Positions 1 to 10,991 of a DNA stretch of 64,000 nucleotides are shown here, piece by piece; within the stretch, counting starts at the first letter, position 1, and each line of letters begins with the position of its first letter. Made by a program: the position numbers and the translations under genes. The notes beneath the pieces are model-generated. The model searched no databases. It saw nothing but the letters and a program-made list of their open reading frames with translations, and had not been told where the DNA came from. Source of the stretch: Nyssa sinensis (taxonomy: Eukaryota; Streptophyta; Magnoliopsida; Cornales; Nyssaceae); the NCBI GenBank assembly GCA_008638375.1, contig CM018043.1, positions 37,461,396 to 37,525,395 on the forward strand. Direction: 5' to 3'.

Positions 1-2710
1 CATCTTTTCTCTTTAATTTAGGTGGAATCTGTTTCGAACCAGACCTTAGTTTTACTTCTAGGAGATGTCGTTGCTTGGGGGATTAGATCCTACTACCGGG
101 CATTCTTTTGGATTAAGAATCCGAAGGGAACTCAATAATTTGCGATGCTTATGCATCATTATCTTGCAAAAGTTAGCTTCTTCAAGAAATACTTTTTATG
201 AGCATTTAAACATGACTTCTTCAAGAAATGCTTTATATAAGCATTTAAAATATGATGCTTATGATTTCACGATAGATTTCCAAATATTTGAAATAAACAA
301 TTTTGGAATATGTAAACATGTTAAATACTTCCAAAAAGAACTGCAATAAAAGTCATTCACTGAGTACGTCACAATAGGATTTATAAGAACGGAATATTTT
401 AAAACAGGAATCACGAAATATTGAATTTAACACTCAATGCTTCAGATATTTTGAAATTTAAAATATCTTTAAATCCGTGGAGTTAAATCTCCACTTCAAA
501 TGCAGGGTTACTCACCTTATACTCCAAGATTGGCGTTTACTACGATACATTTCCTTTCCCTTTTGTAGCTCCTAAGAACAATTAATAACAATCTATTAAC
601 TTCATATGTACCACAAATATCTTCTATTGATTTTCTTATTTTATTTTTAAATTGTATTAAAACCTAGCTTTTAACTTAAGCACTATCCTCTTAACGTATA
701 CTCTTTTGGTAGCTTCATTAAATTGTAAGGTTTTATTTTATACTTTAAATATTTACGTGTCATATTTTTTTGTACTTCATTTCATAATACGGACTTCACC
801 ATTGAGTCCAAACGTCGAAAAAAGTCAATTTAGACCTTCTTGGACTTCCATTTGGCTTAAGGCACTTTAGGGGTAATTTGGTAATTTACACTTTAACGTG
901 TCCTAATTTTTTGAGGTCCCCTCTCATGAAACGGACCCAGCCATTGGGTCCAGAACGTCCAAAATAATCAAAATGCACTATTGGTTTACTTTATTTGGAC
1001 TTCGTTTACTTCAGTTATGGCCCAAGGGTATTTTTAAAATATCTATTATTTAAATATTATTAATTTAATTTCGGTTGGGCCCTTGTATAATTTCCCAGAA
1101 GTTCGGGGGGTCAAAACACAATTTTCCTAATTTTCGATCTGAACCAATGGGTTCTGTTCCATCTTAAGTAAACCGGTCCGGTTTCTACTGAACCAATCTG
1201 GTTTGACCGGTTTGACATGTAATGCTGATGTCAGGATGATGTCAGCCCTCAAATTTTAAATTTAAACCACCTTAATTAAAATGACGTAGTTTTTGGGTGA
1301 CCCGAACCCTTATTAAAACATCGGGTCAGGACCTGACCCAAGGTCCGACCGATGACCCGACACTGTTCATTGTCTTCCCCCGACTCACCTTTACTATAGC
1401 CCTAATTCTGGGTTTCAATTTTTTCTAATTTTGTGTGTTTTGAACCACTGATGTTCTCTGCTATTGGGTGGCATGAGTTCCTGGGAGTTTGGCAACTCTT
1501 TTAGCATCCATTTGGAACCTTAAAACCAACTAAATTGTCCGGTCTAAGACTCAATATTCAAACCTGTAACTCCCTAATAAATTCTCATTTCACCACCATT
1601 TTTAATGGAGTTTGGTTCTGCGTGATCCTTAAGGCATGGAGGTTCAATCCCTATTCTCAAAATCGAGTTTAGGATTCTAGAATTGAAACTGGGTTCTATG
1701 ACCGAAATCTGCAACTAAGGTTTTAGGGTATATTCTTTTAGGTTTTAGGTCGCGAACTAATGTTTTGGAAACACTAATGAGGTCTTTTTGAGGTTTCAAT
1801 AAACGAATTCACGTTTTGTTTACATTAGATCAGGTCTGCTCTAACAATTTTCAAATTTTTGTTCAACCTGAATCTTTAATTCCTCAATCGATTTGCAGGA
1901 TTTTCGATCATTTTTCTTGCAACCCATAGCTTTAAATATATAGCTTAAAACCCTAATATTGCATGCTTTAAAACTGAAACATAATTGAACAAAATTCAAC
2001 GAAATTTTATACCTGTTCAATTGGATGTTTTTTTCCAATTTTCCCTGCTTCAGTTCCTATCCTTCCTCAGTTTCTTGCTACTGTTTTGCTCACATCTCTT
2101 CCTCTATTTCAAGCTCTCATTACCCTTTTATTTCCCTATCAACCACTCATGCAGTCGGTGGGATAGCCACCTGTTGGCTGCAATTTTGCATGCAGTACAC
2201 CTCATGCTTATTATTTCCCTTCCTCACATGGCTGCTGACCTTCCTTCACTACATGGAAAACAGTTGGAAGGCTGTTCACCCCACCAATTCTCTCTCCCAC
2301 TCATTCTTTTACTTTCTACAATATTTTATTCCTTCCTAATTTCTTTCATTCTCTTAATTACATATATATATATATATAAATAATTAGCAACCATCCATGC
2401 ATGTATTTTATATTTAATATGTAGGTATATATATATATATATATCATCATTGCTTATTCTTATATGTTTTCATTTTATTTTTCACTTTGTTAATCGATCT
2501 GACGTAATACTCTCTTTTCATGTCTAAACTTATCATTGTAATTAAAGGTTGGTGATTACAACGAAAGTGATGTACAGTCGTCCTGGTTTCCCGGGACTTT
2601 TACTGAAAGTTCGTATGTTGGGGTTCGAAACCGAACTTGTTATTTAAGGTCTTGGTCACTAATTAGTATTTAGTGATTCAATGAATTCTTAGTTGGGTCG
2701 GGGTGTTACA
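1..2710 (-). mobile_element. Partial LTR, Tekay-like Gypsy family A
   Basis: The segment ends at 2710 with GTCGGGGTGTTACA, the complement of a TGTAACA LTR start, so the LTR sense direction is the minus strand. Its left part matches the interior of the LTR at 45687-50019 from about 46504 onward (same CATCTTTTCTCTTTAATT start), so roughly the last 0.8 kb of the LTR lies left of the window. It contains a TGATGTCA-type palindrome (1224-1246), GGTTCAATCC (1641-1650), an AT microsatellite and pyrimidine-rich stretches. ORFs in it are short and low-complexity and are not taken as genes. It abuts integrase sequence at 2711, which suggests insertion into a Tat element. The second target-site copy is outside the window, so solo LTR versus full element cannot be decided. 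Confidence 0.75.
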
Positions 2711-3648
2711 CCAGAAATGCGACAAATGCCAACAGTTCTCTCCCTACCAACACCAGCCCCACTATGAGCTCGTTCCTATTACCAACCCGTGACCCTTTAC
2801 TCAGTGGGGAATAGACATCATAGGCCCCTTACCAAAAGCCACACCGAACAGCAAATACCTACTAGTGGCCATTGAATACTTCTCCAAATGGGCAGAAGCG
2901 GAGCCTCTAACACACATTACAAAGAAGGAAGTCAAGAATTTCACTTGGAAGAAGATAGTCTGTAGGTTCCGCATACCACGCGTTATCATCTTAGACAACG
3001 GTACACAGTTTGCTGGCAAAGTTTTCAAGAAATTCTGCTAAGACTTGTGCATTAGTCAACATTTTTCCTCTCCTGGCCATCCCCAAGCCAACAGGCAAGC
3101 AGAGTCACCAACCGAACAATCCTTGATGCCTTTAAGAAGTGGTTGGAAGAAGCCAAAGGAAGATGGGTTAAAGAACTCCCTGAAGTTCTTTGGGCTTACA
3201 GAACTACCAGAAGAACACCTACCTCTGAAACTACCTTCTCGCTTGCCTATGATACCGAAGTAGTGATCCCAATGGAGATTGGTATGCCTACCCTGAGGAC
3301 TGAAGCTTTCAACCAATGGGCCAATGATCAACAACTTGTAGAGAATTTGGACTTACTTGAGGAAAAGAGGGATCAAGCTAGGATCAGGATGGAAGCATAT
3401 CAGCACAGGATGGCTAATAACTCTAAACTTGGGCTAAAATCCATCAGTTTTCAAATTGGAGATCTCGTTCTAAGAAAGGTGTTTTCAAACACCAAGGATC
3501 CCACTATGGGAAAGCTATCACCCAACTGAGAGGGCCCCTACAGAGTAACAAAGATTGTTAGACCTACCACTTATTGGTGACAGGACATAGTCGGAAAGCC
3601 TGTTCCTAGGCCTTGGAATATAGAACACTTACGGAAGTATGATCAATA
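2711..3648 (+). pseudogene. Broken integrase of a Tat-lineage Gypsy retrotransposon
   Basis: Translation starts inside the zinc-binding part of integrase (CDKCQQF) and runs through the core: GIDIIGPLP carries the first catalytic Asp, DNGTQFAG the second, and HPQANRQAE the region of the catalytic Glu. It then reaches the C-terminal end (WAYRTTRRTPT, VLRKV, PRPWNIEHLRKYDQ). This wording is typical of plant Tat/Ogre-type elements, where integrase ends pol. The gene is dead: a TGA replaces a conserved Trp near 2797, a stop interrupts FCxDLCISQH, a 1-nt loss near 3105 shifts the frame just after the Glu motif, and more stops lie past 3525. The 5' part is missing because a family-A LTR ends at 2710. 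Downstream features (tandem array, antisense ORF, LTR at 7049) fit the 3' half of such an element. Confidence 0.85.
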
Positions 3649-3697
3649 AAGATTCTTTCTTTTTCAAAATATCTCCATGAAGTGTTCCCATATAATT

Positions 3698-4247
3698 CAC
3701 AGACCCGTAGGTCTAGTCCATCTTAATGCACAGACCCTAGGTCTGGTCCATCTTAATGTATAGACTCTTAAGTCTGGTCCATCCTAATGCACAGACCCTT
3801 AAGTCTGGTCCATCTTAATGGACAGACCCTAGGTCTGGTCAATCTTAATGTACAGACCCTTAGGTTTGGACCATATTGATGTACAAACCCTTAGGTTTGG
3901 TCCTATCTTAATGCACGGACCCTAGGTCTGGTCTATCTTAATGTACAAACCCTTAAGTCTGGTCCATCTTAATGCACAAACCCTAGGTCTGGTCCATCTT
4001 AATGCACAAACCCTAGGTCTAGGTCCATCTTAATGCACAGACTCTAGGTCTGGTTCATCTTAATGTACAGACCTTTAGGTTTGGTCCATCTTAACGCACA
4101 GACCTATAAGTTTGGTCCATCGAACTAAATGCACAGACCCTTCAGGTATGGTCTATCGTATTGACCCCTAAAGCCTTGTATTCATTACCAGTTCTTCAGG
4201 CTTGGTCCATCTCAATACACAGATCTATAGGTCTAGTCCGTCACAGT
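3698..4247. repeat. Minisatellite, ~31-bp units, 3' region of Tat element
   Basis: About 17-18 degenerate units of 30-32 bp. Unit starts fall at 3698, 3729, 3759, 3790, 3821 and so on. Each unit reads roughly CACAGACCCTAGGTCTGG followed by TCCATCTTAATG, and holds a small inverted repeat (CAGACC-CTA-GGTCTG). The array lies between pol and the 3' LTR, a place where Tat-lineage elements are known to carry short tandem arrays. Unit quality falls off at the right end (4200-4250). Confidence 0.9.
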
Positions 4248-4689
4248 AAACCTACTTGGTTAACACCCAGATTAAAGACAAAAGTTTTGATTTGACTGTT
4301 CAACTACATGGTTACAAATATTTTTGACCAGTCAATACCAACTTTGGCCTAACTATTATGAATCTTCCTACTTAAGTTCTTAATTAGCTCAAGTTATTAC
4401 AAGTTGCTTGGCTCGGAAGCACAAACCTAAAGCATAAATGGTTCTTGAACAAGCTTTACTAATGTTAATTGCAAGTTCGAAGGACTGGAGCCCATTCATA
4501 TACTACTGAGCAACAATAACTTGGGACAGTGCTAAATCTACTTGGCATCCACAACAAATCTTAGAATTCACAAGTGTTACAATACCGAAAGATAAAGATA
4601 CTCAAGTTCTGAAGAAATTTAATCCCATAAATAAAGGTTTTTAGGTACATTACGAAGGCATGGAATACAAAAAAGAAAAAAGAAAAAAT
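4248..4689. other. Non-coding spacer of Tat element
   Basis: AT-rich sequence between the minisatellite and the antisense ORF. I see no coding signal or repeat here. It probably contains the 3' untranslated end of the antisense gene. Confidence 0.5.
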
Positions 4690-6611
4690 CCTATTCTGTT
4701 GGAGGGAGATCAGAAGGAGTTGCTCCGCTCGGGACTTCACCACTAGATGGAGGAGCCTTAGTACTTTTAATCAATGATAGATCGAAGTCTGGGAACTTTG
4801 TAAGAAGCTTGGTCTTAAAGTCATCATAACTATACTGAACCAGCTCTCGACCAATTGCCTGGACTTCAGCCCTCATCTCTACCTCAGTTTCTGCTTTGGT
4901 AGCTTCGACTGTAGAGGTGATTGAGTCTCAAAGGTTCTGGTTATAGCGATATCGAATATTGTACAACTCCTTCTCAAGCTCTTCTGCCTTCCGAGCATGC
5001 AGATCCCTTTCAGACTCCAATACAACCAGAGAGTTCGAAGCCTCTTTCATTTTCTCCTCAACTACATGAGCCGCCAATTGAGCAGTCGAGCTACAATCTG
5101 GCCTCATCCAGCTCGGCTTGAAGTTTGTCAACTTCATTTGAGTTCAGAGGAGTCACTATTAGAGCAGCCAAACTATGCATACTCTGCAAAGTATAAAGCA
5201 AACAGGTCAAAATATACAAAGTATAGCACAAACAAACAAACTGAAGAAGAGAAATTAAAGACTTCAACAGTTACCTTCATATGAAGACTCATCATTTCAA
5301 CCTGGCCATCAGTTTCTTTGGCTTTTTCCCCCTATACCGATGAGGGCCCTTAGACCAGATATTATCGAAAGCCTTCTTGGTGATCAAATAGTCTGGGTCC
5401 TCAGACGATTGGGGGGCTAGGGGAACCATTTTCCCCTTTTCGGTTTGCCTGCTCGGGACTGTAGGGGCAGGGAGGACCGTTGATATGGGAGTAGGGGCTT
5501 CCCTCTCTTCCTCAAGAGGAGCTCCTTCTAAAGAGTTGGAGACCAGCCTCTTCTTCTTACCCTTAAGGGGCTGTTCGATAGAAGAATGAACTTCTCCCAC
5601 TTTCTTCTTAGAAGGCTCAAGAGCCCATGACCCCAGAATAGTCTTCTTGATCTCCTTTGCGCACTTATTGGCCGCCATCAGATTCTTCCGAAATAACTAT
5701 GATGGTGTGGGCTACGTTCGAGGTCTGAAGGAGTTGGCGGTACTGGTCCTGAAGGTTGATAGTAAAAATGGACCTCCTCTAGGCACTCTTATCTGCACAG
5801 GAAATACAAGCACGTTAGTTGAGCAGTTCGGAAGTGGAAATATGAAACAGGACAAGAACAATTAAAAGAAAATGGGGTCTCACCCTTAAACCCCGTACTC
5901 CGGGGGAATGTTGAGACGATCTTGGAAGTTTGCACCCTCTTATCCTCCTCCAACAAAGAAGTACCACTTCTTCTAAGTTTTATTGGAAGTGGGTACAGAG
6001 GATAGAGGTCTGAATCCCCTATCAAAAAACATATAAAAGAGGCCTTCCGACCTCATGTACTTCAGATCCATATTACTGTGGATCAACTCGAGGGATACAT
6101 CTACATCGTTCAGATACCCTAGCACTATAAATCCTAAGAGATGCCGTCAACTATTAAGGTTAAGGTCGGCAGGGCAAAGATTGAACCAACAGAAGAATTG
6201 CCTAACTAAATCAAGGAGAGGAATCCTCAACACCATCTGGAACCAAGCAAGGTAAACACAGATCTCACCTTCTTCAATATCGTAGGGGGGATCTAGGGGG
6301 CTTGGTACCCTACATGTAACATTTGAGGGGAAGTTATATTTCCCCCTCCATTCATCTATCAGGCTCTGGGTAACAGCACTTTCACCCTCTTCTCTTTGGG
6401 AAGGCCTACCAGAAGCTTCCCCAACCCTATTTCTAGGTTCTATAAAGGCACCAACTACCCTAACCTCAGAACTATAAGGGGATCCTACCGACCTATTTTC
6501 GGTACTACCGACAGAATAACTACCTACATTTTTAACATGAGACGACACAGTCGTCTCTGAAAAGCTTCTTGTACCATCACCTGTACCAGAAGACGATGAA
6601 GGAGTAGACAT
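4690..6611 (-). pseudogene. Antisense extra ORF of Tat element (Transposase_28-like N-terminus, coiled-coil C-terminus)
   Basis: On the strand opposite to pol, a 154-residue ORF begins at 6611 (MSTPSSSSGTGDG) with a Ser-rich start. Its body contains YNFPSNVTCRVPSPLDPP, EGEICVYLAWF and LRIPLLDLVRQFF, resembling the plant 'putative gypsy type transposon' family (Pfam Transposase_28, from memory). A TGA at 6147 replaces a conserved Trp and the same frame continues coding-like to about 6040. Later exon-like pieces follow: 5678-5292 (Lys/Ser/Pro-rich, ends MARLK), 5137-4928 (Glu/Lys-rich, heptad-like, probable coiled coil) and 4876-4691 (ends SDLPPTE). Introns probably separate them, but I did not fix the splice sites. 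Extra ORFs, some antisense, between pol and the 3' LTR have been described for Tat-lineage elements. Function is unknown. Confidence 0.7.
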
Positions 6612-7048
6612 TGCTTTAAAGCAAAATGGGGAGGATGGAATTCTTAATTAAAAGGAAATGAAAAGAAAGGAAAGACTAGTCGAACCTGTTCTAAACCAGA
6701 GCTTTAGAACAGTAAGCACTCTTCAAACTTCAGGAATCACCAGTCGCACAAGTTCAATAATGGCGGAACTTCTTCTTCTTTGTCGAAGATAGTAGAAAAT
6801 GATGAAGGCAGGGGCGTACAAAGCTATTCCTCCACCTTATATACCTTTGCAGAAAGTGGAGCCTACTAAGCCGAACCGTTATGGCGGTTGAGGGCAATGA
6901 TGGCCTTGAAAGCCTAAACGTCGGCTACGCAATAAATAACATACCAACAGTCGTCTTGGAAATCGGAAAGACAAGACGCATGAATTTTCGAGCTCATAGC
7001 CTCAGTTACATGTTAAGCTCAAACTAAGGCTCGGAGGGAGGGGGTAGC
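6612..7048. other. Upstream region of antisense ORF and polypurine tract
   Basis: Non-coding sequence between the antisense ORF start and the 3' LTR. It should hold the antisense gene's promoter, although no clear TATA box stands out. A purine run at 7033-7044 (GGAGGGAGGGGG) just before the LTR is the likely polypurine tract priming plus-strand synthesis. Confidence 0.6.
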
Positions 7049-7599
7049 TGATATACCATAAAGTAACAGACCAGTCTTTATGTGACACATGTGACTACAG
7101 ACTAGTTAAAACTCAGTCATATAGAGTAGGCTCAGACATTCAGAGCAGGCTCGGATACTTAGCCTTCAGAACTCACAGCTTTGAACACAATGTCATCAGG
7201 AGATCCTTCAGGGTTCAGAGCTCATCACTGCCTTAAAGATCCTACCGAGCAAAGGATTAGGAAACAGTCTTCCACAAGGAAACTACCACTCACGGATAAT
7301 TTTTCAAGTGCAGTAACCAACATGGTAACTGCTATTCCCCGATGATCAAATCCTTACTTCTATGGCTCCAAATCCTAATCAACTTAGGAAAGCCACAGCC
7401 TATAAATTAAACCCTAGAGGTACGCTTTATTTTTATGCTCATTCTTTGGTTTACATTACAGTCTTTCAATTCAGTTTATTGACTTAAGCATCGGAGCGGC
7501 TACCACCGGAGCCAATCCGGTGGCCCTCTGATCCTTCTCTTTGAGTGTTTCTCAGGCAGCGGAGGTCGGAGCCCCTACGGACCAAAAAGTACAGCATCA
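7049..7599 (+). mobile_element. 3' LTR of the Tat-lineage element
   Basis: The 551-bp LTR begins TGATATACC directly after a polypurine tract and ends GCATCA, giving TGAT..ATCA inverted ends. The 3' part (TTATTGACTTAAGCATCGGA, then CGGAGCC/GGTGGCC and a TTTCTCAGGCA run) is characteristic of short plant Tat LTRs. A TATA box (TATAAATT) sits at 7401-7408. The 5' partner LTR would be left of the window. It is followed by LINE sequence from 7600, probably the insertion target. Confidence 0.8.
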
Positions 7600-8782
7600 G
7601 TTGCTAACACTCTTGACAAAATTCAAGCCAGGTTCTTATGGGGTGGTAGTGATTCTTACAAAAAAAACTCCATTTAATCAACTGGAAAAAATGAACAAAG
7701 AGTAAAGATTCAGATGGCTTAGGTTTTAGAAATTTAAGAACTACAAATGAGTGTCTTCTTCTAAAATGGTGGTGGCAGTTTCGAATCGAGCCAGACTCTT
7801 TATGGAGAAAAATCCTACAGGGTAAGTACAAATTTTCTGGTAGTGATTGGATACCAAAAATTGACTCCCGAAGAAATTTATCCAGAATCTGGTCAGATAT
7901 TCTGTTAGTCAAATCCAGATCCCCCTCTTTATATCAATTCTTTCTAGATAGTGTGAAAATCTCAGTTGGTAATGGCCTCAAGACCTCCTTTCAGAAAGAC
8001 ACTTAGATGGAGAACTTTAAGCTGATGAATTCTTTTCCTAGACTTTTCAGCCTCTCAGTTAATAGGAATGACTCTCTTGCTGATTTATCCGCTCTAAGAT
8101 CATTACCAGGGGATTGGAATTTATCGTTTCGAAAACCCCTCCTCGCTTGGGAAGAAGAGGATCTTGCTAGGCTCCTCAACTTATTGATTCAAGCCCCGCA
8201 AATGTTAGATAATAGCCAAGATCGTCTGCTCTAGAAAGCTCATTCTTTTGGCCAATTCTCTGTTAACTGCCAGTATTCTAGATTTGATTCTTCTCAAGAA
8301 CCCTTAATTCCTTTTTCGACTCAGATTTGGAAAAATATATCCCCTCCAAGAGCACAGTTCTTCGGTTGGCTGGATTTGAATAATCGTATTAAAATAGCTG
8401 ACTTTCTTTTCAGACTTGGAATCCTCAGATCAAAGGTGGACTGCTGTTGCCCTTTTTGCGGTCTGGAGATGGAATTGTCTAATCACATTCTTTTACTATG
8501 CTGAGAGGTATGGAAAATTTGGACGGAATCTCTCAGCTGGTGGAACATCCAATAGGCAACTCCTAACTCCATTAGTGTTGTTCTTGAATGGTGGATGAGT
8601 TTCAAATTTAACAACTTACTGAGAGCCATTTGGGAAGCAATTCCGTTTGCTATCATTTGGTCTATCTGGAAGCTTCGAAACAAATGTATCTTCAACAACT
8701 TCCAACCTCAATGAGATTCTATCAATGATTTAATCAAAGTCAAAATTTCTCTCTGGGTAAAAGGTAGATTGCCCCCGATCTG
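7600..8782 (+). pseudogene. LINE (non-LTR retrotransposon) reverse-transcriptase C-terminal remnant
   Basis: The three forward frames together give the tail of a plant L1-type ORF2. The first part reads ARFLWGGSDS, then WWWQFRIEPDSLWRKILQGK. The zinc-binding RT-associated region (zf-RVT) follows: SPPRAQFFGWLDLNNRIK, CCPFCGLEMELSNHILLLC, WSIWKLRNKCIF. The Cys/His spacing of the zinc module (C-x2-C-x7-H-x4-C) is intact. Several frameshifts and stops (for example near 8007, 8232 and 8501) make it a pseudogene. The endonuclease and RT catalytic domains are absent, either lost or left of the nested Tat element. A Tat LTR ends at 7599 right against it. Confidence 0.85.
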
Positions 8783-10180
8783 AAAACTCGATTTGATATT
8801 TCATCTTCAACTAGTGATTGATAGCTATTCTCCTCCAGGATATCATTGCATGTCATCCCATGTTCTCATCCGAAGTCGCCATGAAGATAAAAGCTTGTTC
8901 TTCGCTTGGTTGTTTGCTTTGGGCTCTTGTTTATGCTGCTTTGAGTCTTATCCCTCAATTGAAGGTGATCTTGTTTCCTTCTCTCCATTGAAGTTGGACC
9001 AAGTTCTTTCTTTTGGATGTTTCCGCAAGCAGTGTGGCTTTTGGAATTATTTTTGTGCTCCTCGTGGTTGATTCAGTCTTTAAAAGTTTTGCAATCCATG
9101 TGTTTCTTCAATGGCTTGCAAGATGCTTTCATCATTTTCTCTTCCTGGAGTGTTGAATCTTTGGGTTTTAAGGATATGGTCTTTCTTTCATTCACCTGGG
9201 AAGGCCAGATCTATACGCTCCTTAAGTAGAGGTTTGATAATGGTTCATCTCAGTTTTTCAGTTATTTTAAGAATTCAATTTTAGAAGCATTAATACTACA
9301 CAAGAAGTGGAGGGAAGTAATCATTAACATTGCCCCTAGTGGGGGTGGGGACCGAAAACAGATCAAATGATGGTTTCTAAGAAGTGAGAAGCCAAGTACA
9401 AGTCAATCTATGTTGTAACTTGTATAAGCTATTATCTTTGGATTATGAGAATGCTCTCCACAAGCCCCTGGCTGTTGCAGCAATGATTACTTTAGTGTAT
9501 GCCAATCAAAAAAAGGGAGAATGCTTGAATTCAAACTGATCAGGTGGACAGCTATTTATTCCTCGTAAGTAGCATAGAACCAGAAATGTTCACAATTGCA
9601 TGATAACGATAGGCATGGGCACCTGAATTTGTTGGGGCCAAAGAGCATCAGAAGGGTGGGAAGAATTTGTGGCAGAAGACCCACCATCTACGGCAAAACC
9701 CATTGTGGAGTTGGTTTGAATTGTATGAGTAACGCCATCAAACTTGAGCTTTACCTTCTTCAGCTTGTTCTCACTTCCTAATCCATCAAAAAAATTTACT
9801 GACTTCCTTAACTCCTGATTTTCATCATCCTTCCACTCCCTATATGTTTACAAGGGGCAAAGTTGACTTCACTACACCTTCCAAAGTCAGACCCACTTTT
9901 TAAATCACCATTACCATCAAAACCATTGGCATATGCAGATCCTACATTGTCCTTACTATTCTTTTTTACAAGTAGCGATAGTCTTTTGATCGCCAGGAAA
10001 AAAATTATAGCAATCTAGAACAGGCTGTGAATTTGGACGAGGTCATCGAAGTGTATTTCTCCTCTTCCTCCTCACAGTGCAGCCAACAGCATTGAACTCA
10101 TAACCCCCAATTGTTTCCATTAGCACGAAGGAATTGACAACACCAGCGTAGCAGCACTCCCGTTTTGGAAAACCAGAAAA
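8783..10180. other. No recognised feature (possible LINE 3' tail and unassigned sequence)
   Basis: About 1.4 kb between the LINE remnant and the Copia 5' LTR. Only ORFs of up to 92 codons with no recognisable domain occur. 8783-9240 may be LINE 3' UTR. 9230-9420 has a coding-like run (FFSYFKNSILEALILHKKW) that I cannot assign. No poly(A) tail long enough to end the LINE was seen. Confidence 0.4.
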
Positions 10181-10741
10181 TGTTTGGATGTATGTTCTCT
10201 CATCCAAGACATTTTGCTATTATTTAATAAATATGATTTATTACTATTGAGTTTCATATTATTGTACATGTGAATGTTGTTATTTTATATCATGAGATGG
10301 TATGTCTTTTAATTGTTATTAGAAATAATTCATGTATATAAATGAGATTTATGTGCAGGAGATATGAACTTATGATCAAGCAGTTCTAAAATTGTTCGCA
10401 GTCATTAATGAGACTGGGCATCTTGTATGTAAGATTATAATAAATTTGACTTCTATGTGATAGGATGATTTATCTTAACTACTAGAGTAAAAGTGATAAA
10501 TGTTATCTAAATTCGTCAACCCGTCCTTGTAAAGATTGAAATTTTTGGAAGAAATTTTTTTTTTCTGTTTATTCGTCTATTTATTTATTTATTTATTTTT
10601 GTCATTTATCTATTATTATCATTGTCATTATTATTGTTAGTAATTTTTCTCTTAGTGGTGTGTTGTATGTATGTGTGGGGAATGGTGTGTATGTATGTGT
10701 AGGGGATTATGTGTATAAATATATAAGTATGGGTTGTACAT

Positions 10742-10773
<32 letters not shown>

Positions 10774-10953
10774 GTGGCTGGTGTCCAGCCGTGAGAGGGT
10801 GTGTGTGCAAGTGTGTGTGTGTGTGGGTGGAGGAAAACCAACTTACAAGGAATGCATTAAATGCATTCTGTGAAAGGAGAAAAAGTGGGGGGAGAGAAGT
10901 CAGAAAGGAGATGTAGGGGCAGAGTGTGTACAGGTTTGTCGTGAAGAGAGAGA

Positions 10954-10991
<38 letters not shown>

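Noticed and set aside
3698..4247. CRISPR-like regular repeats
   Set aside because: Units are contiguous, with no unique spacers, and lie in a plant retrotransposon. They are a minisatellite.
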